This document shows, one piece after another, positions 47,158 through 57,575 of a stretch of DNA of 64,000 nucleotides. The translations under genes were made by a program, and so were the position numbers. Source of the DNA: Pseudomonas peradeniyensis (GTDB lineage: Bacteria; Pseudomonadota; Gammaproteobacteria; Pseudomonadales; Pseudomonadaceae); NCBI RefSeq assembly GCF_014268935.2, contig NZ_JABWRJ020000001.1, forward strand, positions 1,302,001 through 1,366,000, given 5' to 3'. The notes beneath the pieces were generated by a model that was not told the origin of the DNA, ran no database searches, and was given only the letters and a program-made list of their open reading frames with translations. Within the stretch, counting starts at the first letter, position 1; each line of letters starts with the position of its first letter.

Positions 47158-47425
47158 GGGGACATCGTGACGAATAGTTTTCCAATAAATGAACAAACGT
47201 TTCAGCATCAATCGGATATAAAGTCCGAACGTGACCGGTTATTCAGTTGGCGTTTTTCGACTAATTAAGGTGTTGGCCACTGGTTGCTCTTGGAGAAAGC
47301 TGTTAGTTTCGCCCCGCTGTGAAGCAAACAAGCAGGCCTGCAATGCGCCGCTTGCCGCCAGTCGACGCATCAACGGCTGGTTTGACAGGGAACGATAATA
47401 AAAAATCCTAGGGAGGGATAACCGG

Positions 47426-47953
47426 ATGAATCTGTACATCCGCCTGTTGCTGGCTGTCCTGCGCGGTTTTTTCAAGCCGCCCATGGCCCTGACCGATACG
47501 CTGCACCGCACGCTGCGGGTCTGGCCGAACGATATCGATATCAACAAGCACATGAACAATGGTCGTTACATGACCATCGCCGACTTGTTCATGCTGGAAC
47601 TTTGCCTGCGCGCGAAAATCCTCATTCCGGCCTTCAAGTTGGGCTGGAAACCGATGCTCGGTGGAAACTTGGTTGTCTACAAGAAGCAACTTTCCATGTT
47701 CGAAAAGTATACCGCCGAATTCAGCATCTGCTGCCTCGACGAAAACTGGACCTACTTCCAGTACAGCTTCTTCAACATGGCTGGCGAAGTGGTCGTGACC
47801 GGCTACTCCAAAGGTGCCTGGGTCGGCCGCAAGGGCCTGGTCGCCAACGCGGTGATTGCCGAGAAGCTCAAGGTCCAGCCCACCACCGCACCCATGCCCG
47901 AAGCCGTGAAGAAATGGCTGGAGGCTGAAGCGCACGTTCTCGGCAAGGCCTGA
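47426..47953 (+). CDS. Thioesterase-like protein (hotdog/THEM6-like)
   Basis: 175 residues. After a hydrophobic N-terminus (LYIRLLLAVLRGFF, a possible membrane anchor) comes a hotdog-type motif VWPNDIDINKHMNNGRYMTI, seen in acyl-ACP thioesterase-like and THEM6-like proteins where the Asn-Asn-Gly-Arg-Tyr segment lines the active site. GGGAGG lies upstream. The 268-bp region before it (47158-47425) is markedly AT-rich and should carry its promoter. It is followed at 160 bp by a membrane protein and a lipoxygenase-like gene, so all three may act on fatty acyl groups at the membrane (inference). Confidence 0.75.
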   Translation: MNLYIRLLLAVLRGFFKPPMALTDTLHRTLRVWPNDIDINKHMNNGRYMTIADLFMLELCLRAKILIPAFKLGWKPMLGGNLVVYKKQLSMFEKYTAEFSICCLDENWTYFQYSFFNMAGEVVVTGYSKGAWVGRKGLVANAVIAEKLKVQPTTAPMPEAVKKWLEAEAHVLGKA

Positions 47954-48113
47954 TCGAGGCCGCGCCGCGGCCCTCTTGCCAACCACCTGATACCTGCAAC
48001 GCCTGTCCATTGCTCCACCGTCCCCGGCCTCTGGCCCGGGCGTGCGCGGCAGGCTTTGCCGTGCCCGGCGTTCGCGCCGCACCTCGATCCATGAATGAGT
48101 AGGGAAACACCTC

Positions 48114-48875
48114 ATGTCGAACACCTTGCTGTTGATGCTGGCCTTTTTCGCCGCCTTCCTGCTGGTCGCCGAGCTGTTCAGGCGCTACCGCCTGGTGGGC
48201 CTGACCTTCTTCGTCCTGTCGCTGCCGGCGCTGCTGGTGCCCAACGCCAACCTGTTCATGCGCATCAAGACCATCAGCGTGCTGCTGCCCATGTGCTTCC
48301 TGGCCTATGCCCGCTACAAGCCAAGGATCGAAGGCTTCATCTACAAGCTCATCTACGTGGTGATCGTGCTGAACATCATCGAGGCCTCGGTGATCGACTG
48401 GCAGACCGGCAACATCCTCAACATCGTCGCCGCCGTGGGGCTGATCGTCTGCCTGCCGTACTCGCGCAAGCATTGGGAAATTTCCGGGCGCCACAGTGAT
48501 TTCGTGGTGCGCGTCCCGGCCTACTGGCCCTACCTCTACACCACCTGGAACCTGTGCTTCCTGTACTCGGCGCGGATTACCACCTTCGGCTACGCCCTGC
48601 CGCTGTTGCTGGCGCCGGTGGCGTACGCCTTGCTCCTGCGCCGCACGGACCTGTACTTCCAGGCCCGTGCCTACACCTTCGGCTTCTACCTGTTCGTGCG
48701 CACGCTCGCCGGCGATACGCCGTTGATGAACCTGCCGGCCTTCGACCTGACGAACTGGTACAGCCCCGACGCGGCGCTCGCCTGGAGCGTCGTCAACGTG
48801 ATTTTCACAGGCGCCTGCCTGTACAGCTACGGCGCAAGCCGCAACAAGAACAAAGCGATCGAACAAGGAGTTTGA
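48114..48875 (+). CDS. Polytopic membrane protein, unknown
   Basis: 253 residues, about six or seven membrane helices (LLLMLAFFAAFLLVAEL, LTFFVLSLPALLVP, LIYVVIVLNIIEA, IVAAVGLIVCLPY, ALPLLLAPVAYALLL and others). No transporter or enzyme motif recognised. It ends 3 bp before the lipoxygenase-like gene, which begins after AAGGAG, so the two are certainly co-transcribed and probably work together in the inner membrane. Confidence 0.8.
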   Translation: MSNTLLLMLAFFAAFLLVAELFRRYRLVGLTFFVLSLPALLVPNANLFMRIKTISVLLPMCFLAYARYKPRIEGFIYKLIYVVIVLNIIEASVIDWQTGNILNIVAAVGLIVCLPYSRKHWEISGRHSDFVVRVPAYWPYLYTTWNLCFLYSARITTFGYALPLLLAPVAYALLLRRTDLYFQARAYTFGFYLFVRTLAGDTPLMNLPAFDLTNWYSPDAALAWSVVNVIFTGACLYSYGASRNKNKAIEQGV

Positions 48876-48878
48876 AGC

Positions 48879-50477
48879 ATGCTGGAAGTCATCCTGCTGG
48901 CGTTTTTCATCACCGTCAGCCCCGTGATCATCCTGATGAGCAAGACCCGCGCCGAGCCGTTGAAGCATGTGTACGTGGGCCTGTACTACGTGAAGTTCGT
49001 GCCGCTGCTGCTGGCGCTGTACGCGGTCAATCTCGGCACCAGCTTCCTGGCCTGGAAGTGGGTCCAGTTGAAGTGGCTGCTGCCTCGCTACTTCGGCTAC
49101 CGCCACTACAACCGCGATTCCATCTCGATGGAAAGCACGCCGATCCCGGGCACTGACTACCACATGGGCTACATCCCGAAAAAGCTGCCTGCCGAACTGG
49201 TCTACCGCTGGAGAAAGGACAAGGTCTACCACAACTACATCCAGTCGATCATCAAGGCCAACCGCGACTACTACAAGGTGCCGCTGGGCCAGTTCCCGCA
49301 GCCGACGGCCATCTCGGACGAGGACCTGCGGGTATTCCTGATGTCCTCGCAGATCACCCACTACCTGCAGACGGTCGATGGCGTGTCGACCTTCGACATG
49401 CGTGACTTCACCCGGGAAATCCGCCTGTCCAGCTCGGTGTTCGACGTGGCCAGCATCGCCATCGCCGAGGACTTCGCTGTCGACAGCATGCGCATCACCC
49501 TGCGCGACGGCTTCAGCGTCGGCCCGGGCGAGCCGCACTGGGACCTGGCCAAGGTGTACTTCATGTCCAACACCATGGTGTTCTTCATCCTCGGCGCGCA
49601 CCTGCACCACCACCTGTTCTTCGCCGAAATGGGCGCGGCGTTCCTGTTCAACCTGGTGCCCAGGGAGTCGAACTTCCACAAGCTGATGGACCCGCACACC
49701 GCCTACATCCTGATGCTCAACCACCAGTTCAAGGAGTCGCCGCTGTCGCTGCGCGAAACCACCGGCATCGCCGACAAGTTCCTCTACAGCTGCATCGGCT
49801 ACTACTCGGCGCAGACCTTCTACAAGGTCGGCTATGAAAACGCCCTGAACATGTACAACAAGCGCGAGACCGAGGACCAGGCGCTGACCCAGAAGTTCGA
49901 GATCAGGTTCGCCATCCCGTTCGACCAGTACCTCAATGGCCAGCACGCGCTCAACGCCCAGTACCGCGACTACTACGCGGCGGTGCTGAAGTTCGTCTCG
50001 GCCAGCTATGACGACCTGCTGCGCGACGGCTCCGAGCCCTACATCAACAACTGGGTCGCCGAGCTGTGCCGCTACGTCAACCTGCCGTGCCAGCCCGGCG
50101 ACAAGGCCTTCAATATCGAGGTGATCGCCACCTATATCTGGTACGTGTCGTTCGTCCACTCCCTGGAGCACTACCAGTTCCACAAGTACAAGATGAACTA
50201 CTGCCTGCTGACCCGGGTGCCGTTCTCGGTCGCCAGGCACCTGCCGCAGGACCAGGTGTTCAGCCAGTACGACATCTGGAAGTCCAAGCACATCGTGCAC
50301 ACCTTCGGCAAGAACCACCTCAATGCCGGCGTGTCGGAAAGCTATGCCGACCTGGACTACAAGTTCCGCGACCTGGCGCTGATCGACCGGCAGGAGCAGT
50401 TGAAGAAAGAGGTGCTCGGCCTGCTGGACAAACACCAGACCCCGAACGAGGCGATCGCCTTGTCCATTCGCTACTGA
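48879..50477 (+). CDS. Divergent lipoxygenase-like protein, N-terminally membrane-anchored
   Basis: 532 residues. One N-terminal membrane helix (VILLAFFITVSPVIILM) and another hydrophobic stretch near 40. The middle resembles the lipoxygenase catalytic domain: HLHHHLFFAE (H241-E250), a block NFHKLMDPHTAYI (H267, H273) like the lipoxygenase HPIYKLLxPH block, then HSLEHYQFH (H427, H431, H435) where lipoxygenases carry HAAVN. The C-terminus SIRY differs from the usual terminal Ile ligand. The exact iron-ligand spacing is not canonical, so this is a remote similarity. If correct, it would oxidise unsaturated acyl chains. Low to moderate confidence in function; the gene itself is certain. Confidence 0.6.
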   Translation: MLEVILLAFFITVSPVIILMSKTRAEPLKHVYVGLYYVKFVPLLLALYAVNLGTSFLAWKWVQLKWLLPRYFGYRHYNRDSISMESTPIPGTDYHMGYIPKKLPAELVYRWRKDKVYHNYIQSIIKANRDYYKVPLGQFPQPTAISDEDLRVFLMSSQITHYLQTVDGVSTFDMRDFTREIRLSSSVFDVASIAIAEDFAVDSMRITLRDGFSVGPGEPHWDLAKVYFMSNTMVFFILGAHLHHHLFFAEMGAAFLFNLVPRESNFHKLMDPHTAYILMLNHQFKESPLSLRETTGIADKFLYSCIGYYSAQTFYKVGYENALNMYNKRETEDQALTQKFEIRFAIPFDQYLNGQHALNAQYRDYYAAVLKFVSASYDDLLRDGSEPYINNWVAELCRYVNLPCQPGDKAFNIEVIATYIWYVSFVHSLEHYQFHKYKMNYCLLTRVPFSVARHLPQDQVFSQYDIWKSKHIVHTFGKNHLNAGVSESYADLDYKFRDLALIDRQEQLKKEVLGLLDKHQTPNEAIALSIRY

Positions 50478-50531
50478 GGCAGGGCAGGGATGGCCGGCGA
50501 CGAAGGGGACTGTTCAGTGTTTTGAAAAAAG

Positions 50532-50545
50532 AGTACAAATGTACT
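50532..50545. promoter_or_regulatory. LexA2 operator
   Basis: AGTACAAATGTACT is a perfect palindrome of the AGTAC-N4-GTRCT type reported for the second LexA of P. putida. It lies immediately upstream of lexA2 and covers an ATG at 50539, which shows that the real start must be the next ATG (50548). It implies autoregulation of the whole mutagenesis cassette. Confidence 0.85.
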
Positions 50546-50547
50546 CC

Positions 50548-51156
50548 ATGGACACTTTATCCCCCAAACGCCGCGCCATCCTCGCGTTCATCCGCGAGCG
50601 CATCACCGATCAAGGCCAGCCACCGTCGCTGGCCGACATCGCCGAGCGCTTCGGTTTCGCCTCGCGCAGCGTGGCGCGCAAGCACATCACCGCCCTGAGC
50701 CAGGCCGGGTTCATCGACGTCACGCCCAACCAGGCGCGTGGCATCCGCCTGGCCGAGCCCCTGCGCCGACCCGAGATCCTCGAGGTGCCGGTACTTGGCC
50801 AGGTCGCCGCCGGTGCGCCGATCGGCCCCGACCTCGACATCCACGAGCAGTTGCTGCTCGACCCCAGCCTGTTCCGGCGTACCCCCGACTACCTGCTCAA
50901 GGTGCGCGGCGATTCGATGATCGATGACGGCATCTTCGACGGCGACCTGGTCGGCATCCGCCAGCAGGGCGAGGCCCGTGACGGGCAGATCGTGGTCGCC
51001 CGGCTCGACGGCGAGGTGACCATCAAGCGCCTGCAGCGCACCCGCGACGGCTATCGCCTGCTGCCGCGCAACCCGGCCTATGCCCCCATCGACGTGACTC
51101 CCGGGCACGAGTTCTTCATCGAAGGCGTGTTCTGCGGCCTGCTGAGGCGTGACTGA
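50548..51156 (+). CDS. lexA2: SOS repressor LexA2
   Basis: 202 residues. N-terminal winged-helix DNA-binding domain (LSPKRRAILAFIRERITDQG), self-cleavage site Ala88-Gly89 in GQVAAGAP, catalytic Ser123 in RGDSMIDD and Lys160 in GEVTIKRL. RecA-stimulated autocleavage would derepress the operon after DNA damage. I place the start at 50548 because the operator covers the earlier ATG. The stop overlaps the next start by one base (TGATG). The order lexA2-imuA-imuB-dnaE2 is the standard Pseudomonas cassette. Confidence 0.93.
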   Translation: MDTLSPKRRAILAFIRERITDQGQPPSLADIAERFGFASRSVARKHITALSQAGFIDVTPNQARGIRLAEPLRRPEILEVPVLGQVAAGAPIGPDLDIHEQLLLDPSLFRRTPDYLLKVRGDSMIDDGIFDGDLVGIRQQGEARDGQIVVARLDGEVTIKRLQRTRDGYRLLPRNPAYAPIDVTPGHEFFIEGVFCGLLRRD

Positions 51157-51776
51157 TGGGCGCCGTGGTCGAACTCGACCGACTGCTCGACCAGCGCCAG
51201 GTATGGCGTGGGCGGCAGGCCCAGGCGCGTCCGCAGGGCCTGCAACCCACCGGGCATGCCAGCCTCGACCATCGACTGCCGGAAGGCGGTTGGCCGGCGG
51301 CGGCGTTGAGCGAGCTGCTGCTGGCCAGCCCCGGCTGCGGTGAGCTGCAACTGCTCTGGCCGACACTCGCCCGGTTGACCGGGGAGGGGCAGCGGGTGGT
51401 GCTGGTGGCGCCGCCATTCATTCCCTACGCGCCGGCCTGGCAGGCCGCCGGGGTGGACCTGCGCTGGCTGGTGCAGGTCGATGCCGAGGCGGCCGATGCC
51501 TTGTGGGCGGCCGAGCAATGCCTGCGCTCGGGCAGTTGCGCCGCCGTGCTGTGTTGGCCAGGGTACGCCGACGATCGTGCCTTGCGCCGCCTGCAGGTGG
51601 CCGCGGAGACAGGCGACGCGCTGGCGTTTGCCTGTCGTCCGCACCAGGCCGCGCTGAACCCATCACCCGCCGCCCTGCGCATCGCTCTCGACCTGCGTCC
51701 GGCACAGTGGCGCGTGCTCAAGTGCCGGGGCGGCCTGGCGCCGGCCACGCCCATCGCCTGCCCGGGGCGGGAGTGA
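51156..51776 (+). CDS. imuA: ImuA-like translesion synthesis accessory protein
   Basis: 206 residues. A RecA/SulA-related protein without an evident complete ATP-binding site (Walker A region degenerate; core LPEGGWPAAALSELLLASPG). In imuA-imuB-dnaE2 cassettes this protein assists damage-induced mutagenesis. Position (second gene) and sequence both support the call. The start shares one base with the lexA2 stop. Confidence 0.88.
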   Translation: MGAVVELDRLLDQRQVWRGRQAQARPQGLQPTGHASLDHRLPEGGWPAAALSELLLASPGCGELQLLWPTLARLTGEGQRVVLVAPPFIPYAPAWQAAGVDLRWLVQVDAEAADALWAAEQCLRSGSCAAVLCWPGYADDRALRRLQVAAETGDALAFACRPHQAALNPSPAALRIALDLRPAQWRVLKCRGGLAPATPIACPGRE

Positions 51777-51782
51777 TGCGCC

Positions 51783-53201
51783 ATGCTCTGGGCCTGCATT
51801 TTGTTGCCACAGCTGGCGCTGGACACCGCCCTGCGCGAACGCGACGACCCCGAGGCGCCGTTGGTGCTGCTGGGCGGACCGCCCCAGCGCCGGGTGCTGC
51901 GGGCGGTCAACCCGGCGGCCAGTGAGCTTGGGCTGCGCGCCGGGCAGACGCTGACCGCCGCCCGCGCCCTGGCCGACGGTTTCACCTGTGTCGAGGTCGA
52001 GCCGGCACGCATCGAGCAGTTGCAGCAGTTGCTGGCAGCCTGGGCCTACCGCTTCAGCGCCCAGGTCAGCCTGCACTATCCCCGTGCATTGCTGTTGGAG
52101 GTGGGCTCGAGCCTGCAATTGTTCGGCCCCTGGCCATTGTTCGAGGCCCGCCTGCGCGAGGAACTGGCGGCATTGGGGTTGCGCCAGCGGATCGTCGTGG
52201 CCAGCAATCCGGTGGCGGCGAGGATGCTCGCCAATGGCCATGATGGCCTGGCGCTGACCTGCCCGCAGGCCACCCGCGCCGCCTTGCTCGAGATGCCCGT
52301 CGAGCGTGTCGGCCTGCCCGCCGAGGCGGCCGAAGCCTTCGCCCGCATGGGCCTGCACCGGCTCGGGCAGGTGCTGGCATTGCCGCGTGATGCCTTGGCC
52401 AGGCGTTTCAGTGTCCAGGTGCAGTTGCACCTGGACCAGCTGCTCGGCCTGCGCAACCTCGGGCTGGACTTCTACCAGCCGCCCGATCGTTTCGAGGCGC
52501 GGCTGGAGCTGAATTTCGATGTCGAGTCGCATCAGGCGCTGCTGTTCCCCTTGCGTCGCCTCATCAGCGACCTGGCGGCCTTCCTCGCCGGGCGCGACTG
52601 CGGCGTGCAGCGTTTCGAGCTGTACCTGGAGCACGCCGAAGGCGCTGACACCGTGCTCAAGGTCGGCCTGCTGGCCGCCGAGCGTGATGCCTCGCTGCTG
52701 TTCGAGCTGGCCCGTGGTCGCCTGGAGCCGCTGCGTATTCCGGCGCCGGTACGCAACCTGCGCCTGCTGGCCGCCGACCTGCCGCCATTCGTGCCCCAAC
52801 GCCAGGCGCTGTTCGACCCGCGTGCACAGCAGGCCCAGCCCTGGGAGCAGCTGCGCGAACGGCTGCGTGCGCGGCTTGGCGACGAGTCGGTCAAGGGCCT
52901 GCGCGCCGAAGCCGACCATCGCCCCGAGTGCGCCTGGCAAGGCGTGGAGCAGGGCACCCAGGGCCAACGGGTGATGGCCCCTGGTCGTCGTCCCGGTTGG
53001 CTGCTGCCCACACCCCAGCTCTTGAGCGAGACCGGCCTGCAACTGCTGGGGCAGGCCGAGCGCATCGAGTCCGGCTGGTGGGACGGTGGCGACGTGCGCC
53101 GTGACTACTACCGTATCGAGACCCGCGACGGCCTGCGCGGTTGGGCCTTCCGTGACCTGGCGAGCCCCGGACCGCTGTGGTTGCAGGGCTGGTTCGCATG
53201 A
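51783..53201 (+). CDS. imuB: ImuB, catalytically inactive Y-family polymerase-like protein
   Basis: 472 residues. Y-family polymerase fold (N-terminal [16 protein letters not shown], then [21 protein letters not shown]), but the usual catalytic acidic residues at the start of the palm (DxD-type motif) are not present, as expected for ImuB, which acts as a bridge between the beta clamp and DnaE2. It overlaps the dnaE2 start by 4 bp (ATGA). Confidence 0.9.
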   Translation: MLWACILLPQLALDTALRERDDPEAPLVLLGGPPQRRVLRAVNPAASELGLRAGQTLTAARALADGFTCVEVEPARIEQLQQLLAAWAYRFSAQVSLHYPRALLLEVGSSLQLFGPWPLFEARLREELAALGLRQRIVVASNPVAARMLANGHDGLALTCPQATRAALLEMPVERVGLPAEAAEAFARMGLHRLGQVLALPRDALARRFSVQVQLHLDQLLGLRNLGLDFYQPPDRFEARLELNFDVESHQALLFPLRRLISDLAAFLAGRDCGVQRFELYLEHAEGADTVLKVGLLAAERDASLLFELARGRLEPLRIPAPVRNLRLLAADLPPFVPQRQALFDPRAQQAQPWEQLRERLRARLGDESVKGLRAEADHRPECAWQGVEQGTQGQRVMAPGRRPGWLLPTPQLLSETGLQLLGQAERIESGWWDGGDVRRDYYRIETRDGLRGWAFRDLASPGPLWLQGWFA

Positions 53202-56200
53202 ACAGCCCGGATTATGCAGAGCTGCACTGCCTGTCGAATTTCAGCTTCCAGCGCGGCGCCTCCAGTGCCGACGAACTGTTCCGCCGCGCCCGCGAGCAGG
53301 GCTACCAAGCCCTGGCGATCACCGACGAATGCACGCTGGCGGGGATTGTCCGGGCCTGGCAGGCAGCGAAGCAGCATCAGCTGAAGCTGATCGTCGGCAG
53401 CGAGGTGCGGGTGCACCAGGGGCCGAAGCTGGTCCTGCTGGTGGAGGACCTTACCGGCTACCAGAACCTCTGCGCGCTGATCACCCGCGCCCGGCGGCGT
53501 TCGGAGAAGGGCAGCTACCAGTTGCTCGCCGAGGACCTCGAGGCCCATCACCAGGGCCTGCTGGCGCTGTGGGTGGCCGAGCCCGACGATGGCGCCGGGA
53601 CCTGGTTGCGGCCGCTGTTCGGCGAGCGCCTGTGGCTGGCGGTGCTCCTGCACCGCGGTGCCGATGACTGCCAGCGCATGGCGCAGCTGCGCGCTCTAGG
53701 GGCACGACTGGATATCCCGCTGGTGGCCTGCGGCGATGTGCACATGCATGTGCGCGGGCGGCGGGCGCTGCAGGACTGCATGACGGCCATCCGCGAACAT
53801 TGCGCGGTCGCCGAGGCGGGGCGCTTCCTGTTCGCCAATGGTGAGCGCCATCTGCGCTCGCTCGACCAGTTGCGCGAGCTGTACCCCGACGATCTGCTCG
53901 CGCAGACCACCCAGGTTGCCGGGCGCTGCACCTTCGACCTGTCGCAGCTGAAGTACCAGTACCCGCGGGAGCTGGTGCCCGAAGGGCAGACCCCGGCCAG
54001 CTGGTTGCGCGAACTGTGCCGGCGCGGCCTGCCCGAGCGCTGGCCCCAGGGGCCGAGCGACAAGGTGCGCACGGTGCTGGAGCGGGAGCTGGCACTGATC
54101 GAGGAACTGGGCTACGAGAGTTACTTCCTGACCGTCCACGACATCGTCGCCTTCGCCCGCCGCCAGCGCATCCTCTGCCAGGGGCGCGGTTCGGCGGCCA
54201 ACTCGGTGGTGTGTTTCGTCCTCGGCATCACCGAGCTCGACCCCATGGAGCATCGCCTGCTGTTCGAGCGCTTCCTCTCCCGCGAGCGCAACGAGCCGCC
54301 GGACATCGACGTGGACTTCGAGCATGACCGCCGCGAAGAAGTGATCCAGTACGTGTTCCGCCGCTATGGCCGGCACCGTGCGGCACTCACCGCCGTGGTC
54401 AGCAGCTACCACGCCGCCGGCGCGGTGCGCGACGTGGCCCGGGTGCTCGGCCTGCCGTCCGACCAGGTGGACGCCCTGGCCAAGTGCTGCGGGCGCTGGA
54501 GCGATCGCATCCCCGATGCCGGGCGCCTGGCCGAGGCCGGCTTTGATGCGCACAGCCCCTCGCTGCGGCGCATCCTGGTGCTGGCGGGGGAACTGATCGG
54601 CTTTCCCCGGCACCTGTCGCAGCATCCCGGCGGTTTCGTCATCTGCGAGCAGCCGCTGGACCGGCTGGTGCCGGTGGAGAATGCGGCGATGGCCGAGCGC
54701 ACGGTGATCCAGTGGGACAAGGACGACCTGGACATGGTCGGCCTGCTCAAGGTCGATGTGCTGGCGCTGGGCATGCTCAGCGCGTTGCGCCGCTGCTTCG
54801 ACCTGATCGCCCGGCACCGGGGACGCGAGTACACGCTGGCGACCCTGCCCAAGGAGGACCCGGCCACCTACGCCATGATCGGCCGCGCCGAGACCATGGG
54901 CGTGTTCCAGATCGAGTCGCGGGCACAGATGGCCATGCTGCCCCGGCTCAAGCCGGTGAAGTTCTACGACCTGGTGATCGAGGTGGCCATCGTCCGTCCC
55001 GGGCCGATCCAGGGCGACATGGTCCACCCGTACCTGCGCCGCCGGCTCAAGCAGGAGCCGGTCACCTATCCATCGGAAAAACTCCAGGCCGTCTTCGAAC
55101 GCACCCTGGGCGTGCCTTTGTTCCAGGAGCAGGTGATGGAGCTGGCCATGGTCGCCGCCGACTACAGCCCGGGCGAGGCCGACCAGCTGCGCCGCAGCAT
55201 GGCCGCCTGGAAGCGCCATGGCGGCCTGGAGCCGCACCGCGAACGGCTGGTCGCGGGCATGCTGCGCAATGGCTACGAACTAGCGTTTGCCGAGCGCATC
55301 TTCGAGCAGATCAAGGGTTTCGGCAGCTACGGCTTCCCTGAGTCCCACGCCGCCAGTTTCGCCCTGCTGTGCTACGCCAGCAGCTGGCTCAAGTGCCATG
55401 AGCCGGCGATCTTCACCTGCGCGCTGGTCAACAGCTGGCCGATGGGCTTCTACAGCCCCGACCAGCTACTGCAGGAGGCCCGCCGCCAAGGGATCGACGT
55501 GCGTCCGGTGGATGTGTTCCATAGCGACTGGGACTGCACCCTGGAAGCCGTGGACGAGGGCGCGCTGGCCATCCGCCTGGGGCTGCGCCAGATTCGTGGC
55601 TTTTGCGAAGATGATGCCCGCCGCCTGGCACAGGCGCGGGCACAACGTCCGTGGCGCGATGTCGAGGACCTGTGCCTGCGTGCCGGGCTCGACGCTCGGG
55701 CCCGTGCGCGCCTGGCGGATGCCGGGGCCTTGCGCGGGCTGGCCGGTGACCGTCACCAGGCGCGCTGGCAGGTGGCGGCGGTGCAGGCGCAGTTGCCGCT
55801 GTTTGCCGAGGTCGACTCCGTGCCCGAGCAGGCGGTGATGTTGCCGCTGCCGAGTGTCGCCGAGGACCTGGCCGCCGACTACGACACCCTGGGCACCACC
55901 CTGGGGCCGCATCCCTTGACCCTGCTGCGCTCACGCTTGCGGGCACTGGGTTGCCGCAGCTCGACGGAACTGGCGGGGGTCGAGCATGGCGACACGATCG
56001 CCGTGGCCGGCATCGTGGTCGGCCGGCAGCGCCCGCAGACCGCCAGTGGCGTGACCTTCGTCACCCTCGAGGATGAGCACGGGATGGTCAACGTGGTGGT
56101 CTGGCGCGAGCTGGCCGAGCGCCAGCGGCGGGCGCTGGTAGGCTCGAAATTGCTCAAGGTGAGCGGGCGCCTGGAGCAGGAGAGCGGGGTGCGGCACCTG

Positions 56201-56272
56201 ATCGCCCGACGACTGGAGGACATCAGCCCCTTGTTGCAGGGGCTGGATGTGCGCAGTCGAGATTTTCACTAA
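53198..56272 (+). CDS. dnaE2: Error-prone DNA polymerase DnaE2
   Basis: 1024 residues. N-terminal PHP domain ([22 protein letters not shown]), C-family polymerase palm with acidic residues in [13 protein letters not shown], the helix-hairpin-helix and beta-binding regions, and a C-terminal OB fold ([20 protein letters not shown]). Shorter than replicative DnaE (about 1160), as usual for DnaE2. It carries out translesion synthesis with ImuB after SOS induction. The start at 53198 overlaps imuB; 53177 lies inside imuB without a ribosome site. Confidence 0.95.
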   Translation: MNSPDYAELHCLSNFSFQRGASSADELFRRAREQGYQALAITDECTLAGIVRAWQAAKQHQLKLIVGSEVRVHQGPKLVLLVEDLTGYQNLCALITRARRRSEKGSYQLLAEDLEAHHQGLLALWVAEPDDGAGTWLRPLFGERLWLAVLLHRGADDCQRMAQLRALGARLDIPLVACGDVHMHVRGRRALQDCMTAIREHCAVAEAGRFLFANGERHLRSLDQLRELYPDDLLAQTTQVAGRCTFDLSQLKYQYPRELVPEGQTPASWLRELCRRGLPERWPQGPSDKVRTVLERELALIEELGYESYFLTVHDIVAFARRQRILCQGRGSAANSVVCFVLGITELDPMEHRLLFERFLSRERNEPPDIDVDFEHDRREEVIQYVFRRYGRHRAALTAVVSSYHAAGAVRDVARVLGLPSDQVDALAKCCGRWSDRIPDAGRLAEAGFDAHSPSLRRILVLAGELIGFPRHLSQHPGGFVICEQPLDRLVPVENAAMAERTVIQWDKDDLDMVGLLKVDVLALGMLSALRRCFDLIARHRGREYTLATLPKEDPATYAMIGRAETMGVFQIESRAQMAMLPRLKPVKFYDLVIEVAIVRPGPIQGDMVHPYLRRRLKQEPVTYPSEKLQAVFERTLGVPLFQEQVMELAMVAADYSPGEADQLRRSMAAWKRHGGLEPHRERLVAGMLRNGYELAFAERIFEQIKGFGSYGFPESHAASFALLCYASSWLKCHEPAIFTCALVNSWPMGFYSPDQLLQEARRQGIDVRPVDVFHSDWDCTLEAVDEGALAIRLGLRQIRGFCEDDARRLAQARAQRPWRDVEDLCLRAGLDARARARLADAGALRGLAGDRHQARWQVAAVQAQLPLFAEVDSVPEQAVMLPLPSVAEDLAADYDTLGTTLGPHPLTLLRSRLRALGCRSSTELAGVEHGDTIAVAGIVVGRQRPQTASGVTFVTLEDEHGMVNVVVWRELAERQRRALVGSKLLKVSGRLEQESGVRHLIARRLEDISPLLQGLDVRSRDFH

Positions 56273-56288
56273 CAGGCAATGCTGGACC

Positions 56289-57575
56289 TCAGCGTAGCTC
56301 GACCTGCGCGCACAGCCCCCCTTCGGCACGGTTGCGCAGGGTCAGGCTGCCGCCCATGGCCTGGGTCAGTTGCTGGGCGATCGCCAGCCCCAGTCCGGTA
56401 CCGCCGGTGCTGCGGTTGCGCGAACCCTCGACCCGGTAGAACGGCTTGAGCACGTCGTCGAGTTCCGCCTCGGGGATGCCCGGGCCATCGTCGAGCACGC
56501 GGATCAGGGTCACCCCGTTCTCGCAGCCCACCTCCAGCTGCGCGGCGCCTGAGAACTTGAGGGCATTGTCCACCAGGTTCACCAGCACCCGGCGCAAGGC
56601 ATGGGGGCGGGTTTGCAGGGTCGCCTGGGCGCTGCCGCGGCGGTCCACCCGGGCGCCGCTGTCCTGGTAGTCGAATACCAGGCTGTCGAGGAAGGCGTCG
56701 AGGTTGACCCGGCACGGCGCCTCGGTGCCGCTGTCCATGCTGCGGGCATAGGCCACGCCTTCGCGCACCAAGTGCTCCATGGCGTCCAGGTCGTGCGCCA
56801 GCTTGTCCTTCTCCTGGCCGTCGTCCATCTGCTCGACCCGCAGCTTCATGCGCGTGATCGGCGTCTGCAGGTCGTGGGAGATGGCGGCGAGCAGTTGCAT
56901 GCGCTCCTTGAGGTAGGCGCCGATGCGCGCCTGCAGTGCGTTGAAGGCCACGGCGGCGTAGCGCACTTCGCGTGGGCCGCTCTCGTCGAGCTGCGGACCG
57001 GGGCTGTTCGGGTCGAGGTTGTCCACCGCCTGGACCAGACGGGTCAGCGGGCCGATGGCCAGGCGCACGGCCAGCCAGGTGCAGGCCAGCAGCACCGCCA
57101 GCTGGATCAGCAGCACCACCGGCAGCCAGGTGGCCACCGGCACCGGGGCAGGGGTGACGTCGATGGTCAGCGGTGCGCCGTCGGCCAGGCGCAGGTGAGC
57201 CTGGAAGTGCGCGTTAGGGCCGGGGATTTCCTGGAAGGTCAGGGCGTAGCGGTCACCGATGGCCTTGACGATGGATTCGGCGGCCATGGGCGGGTCGGCG
57301 CTGGGCATGGCTTCGCCGGGCAGGCCGCCGTCCAGCCGGTAGCGGTAGGTGCGCCGCTCCAGGCGTGACAGCCAGGCCGGGCGCTCGGCGGCGGGCAGGC
57401 GGTCGAGGATGGCCACCGAGGTCGAGACATCCAGCTCCAGGTTGCTGAGCATCATCGAGCGGCTGCTGACGTAACGTTCGTAGGCCTGCAGGCTGAACGA
57501 CAGGCCGTAGGCCAGCACCAGCCCGGTGAAGAAGATCAGGGCCAGGCGCGAAGCCAGGGTGCGCGGCCATTTCAT
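56289..57575 (-). CDS. Sensor histidine kinase
   Basis: 428 residues. Two membrane helices (about 10-30 and 150-172) enclose a periplasmic sensor of about 120 residues; a HAMP linker follows. H-box ISHDLQTPITRMKLR, N-box NLVDNALKF, G1 DDGPGIPE, G2 GGTGLGLAIAQQL are complete. It overlaps the response regulator gene by 4 bp. The signal is unknown. It ends 16 bp from the convergent dnaE2 stop. Confidence 0.92.
   Translation of the reverse strand: MKWPRTLASRLALIFFTGLVLAYGLSFSLQAYERYVSSRSMMLSNLELDVSTSVAILDRLPAAERPAWLSRLERRTYRYRLDGGLPGEAMPSADPPMAAESIVKAIGDRYALTFQEIPGPNAHFQAHLRLADGAPLTIDVTPAPVPVATWLPVVLLIQLAVLLACTWLAVRLAIGPLTRLVQAVDNLDPNSPGPQLDESGPREVRYAAVAFNALQARIGAYLKERMQLLAAISHDLQTPITRMKLRVEQMDDGQEKDKLAHDLDAMEHLVREGVAYARSMDSGTEAPCRVNLDAFLDSLVFDYQDSGARVDRRGSAQATLQTRPHALRRVLVNLVDNALKFSGAAQLEVGCENGVTLIRVLDDGPGIPEAELDDVLKPFYRVEGSRNRSTGGTGLGLAIAQQLTQAMGGSLTLRNRAEGGLCAQVELR

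Noticed and set aside
47868..50435. 855-codon antisense frame over the lipoxygenase-like and membrane protein genes
   Set aside because: The plus-strand genes have ribosome sites, membrane helices and conserved blocks; the antisense frame has none.
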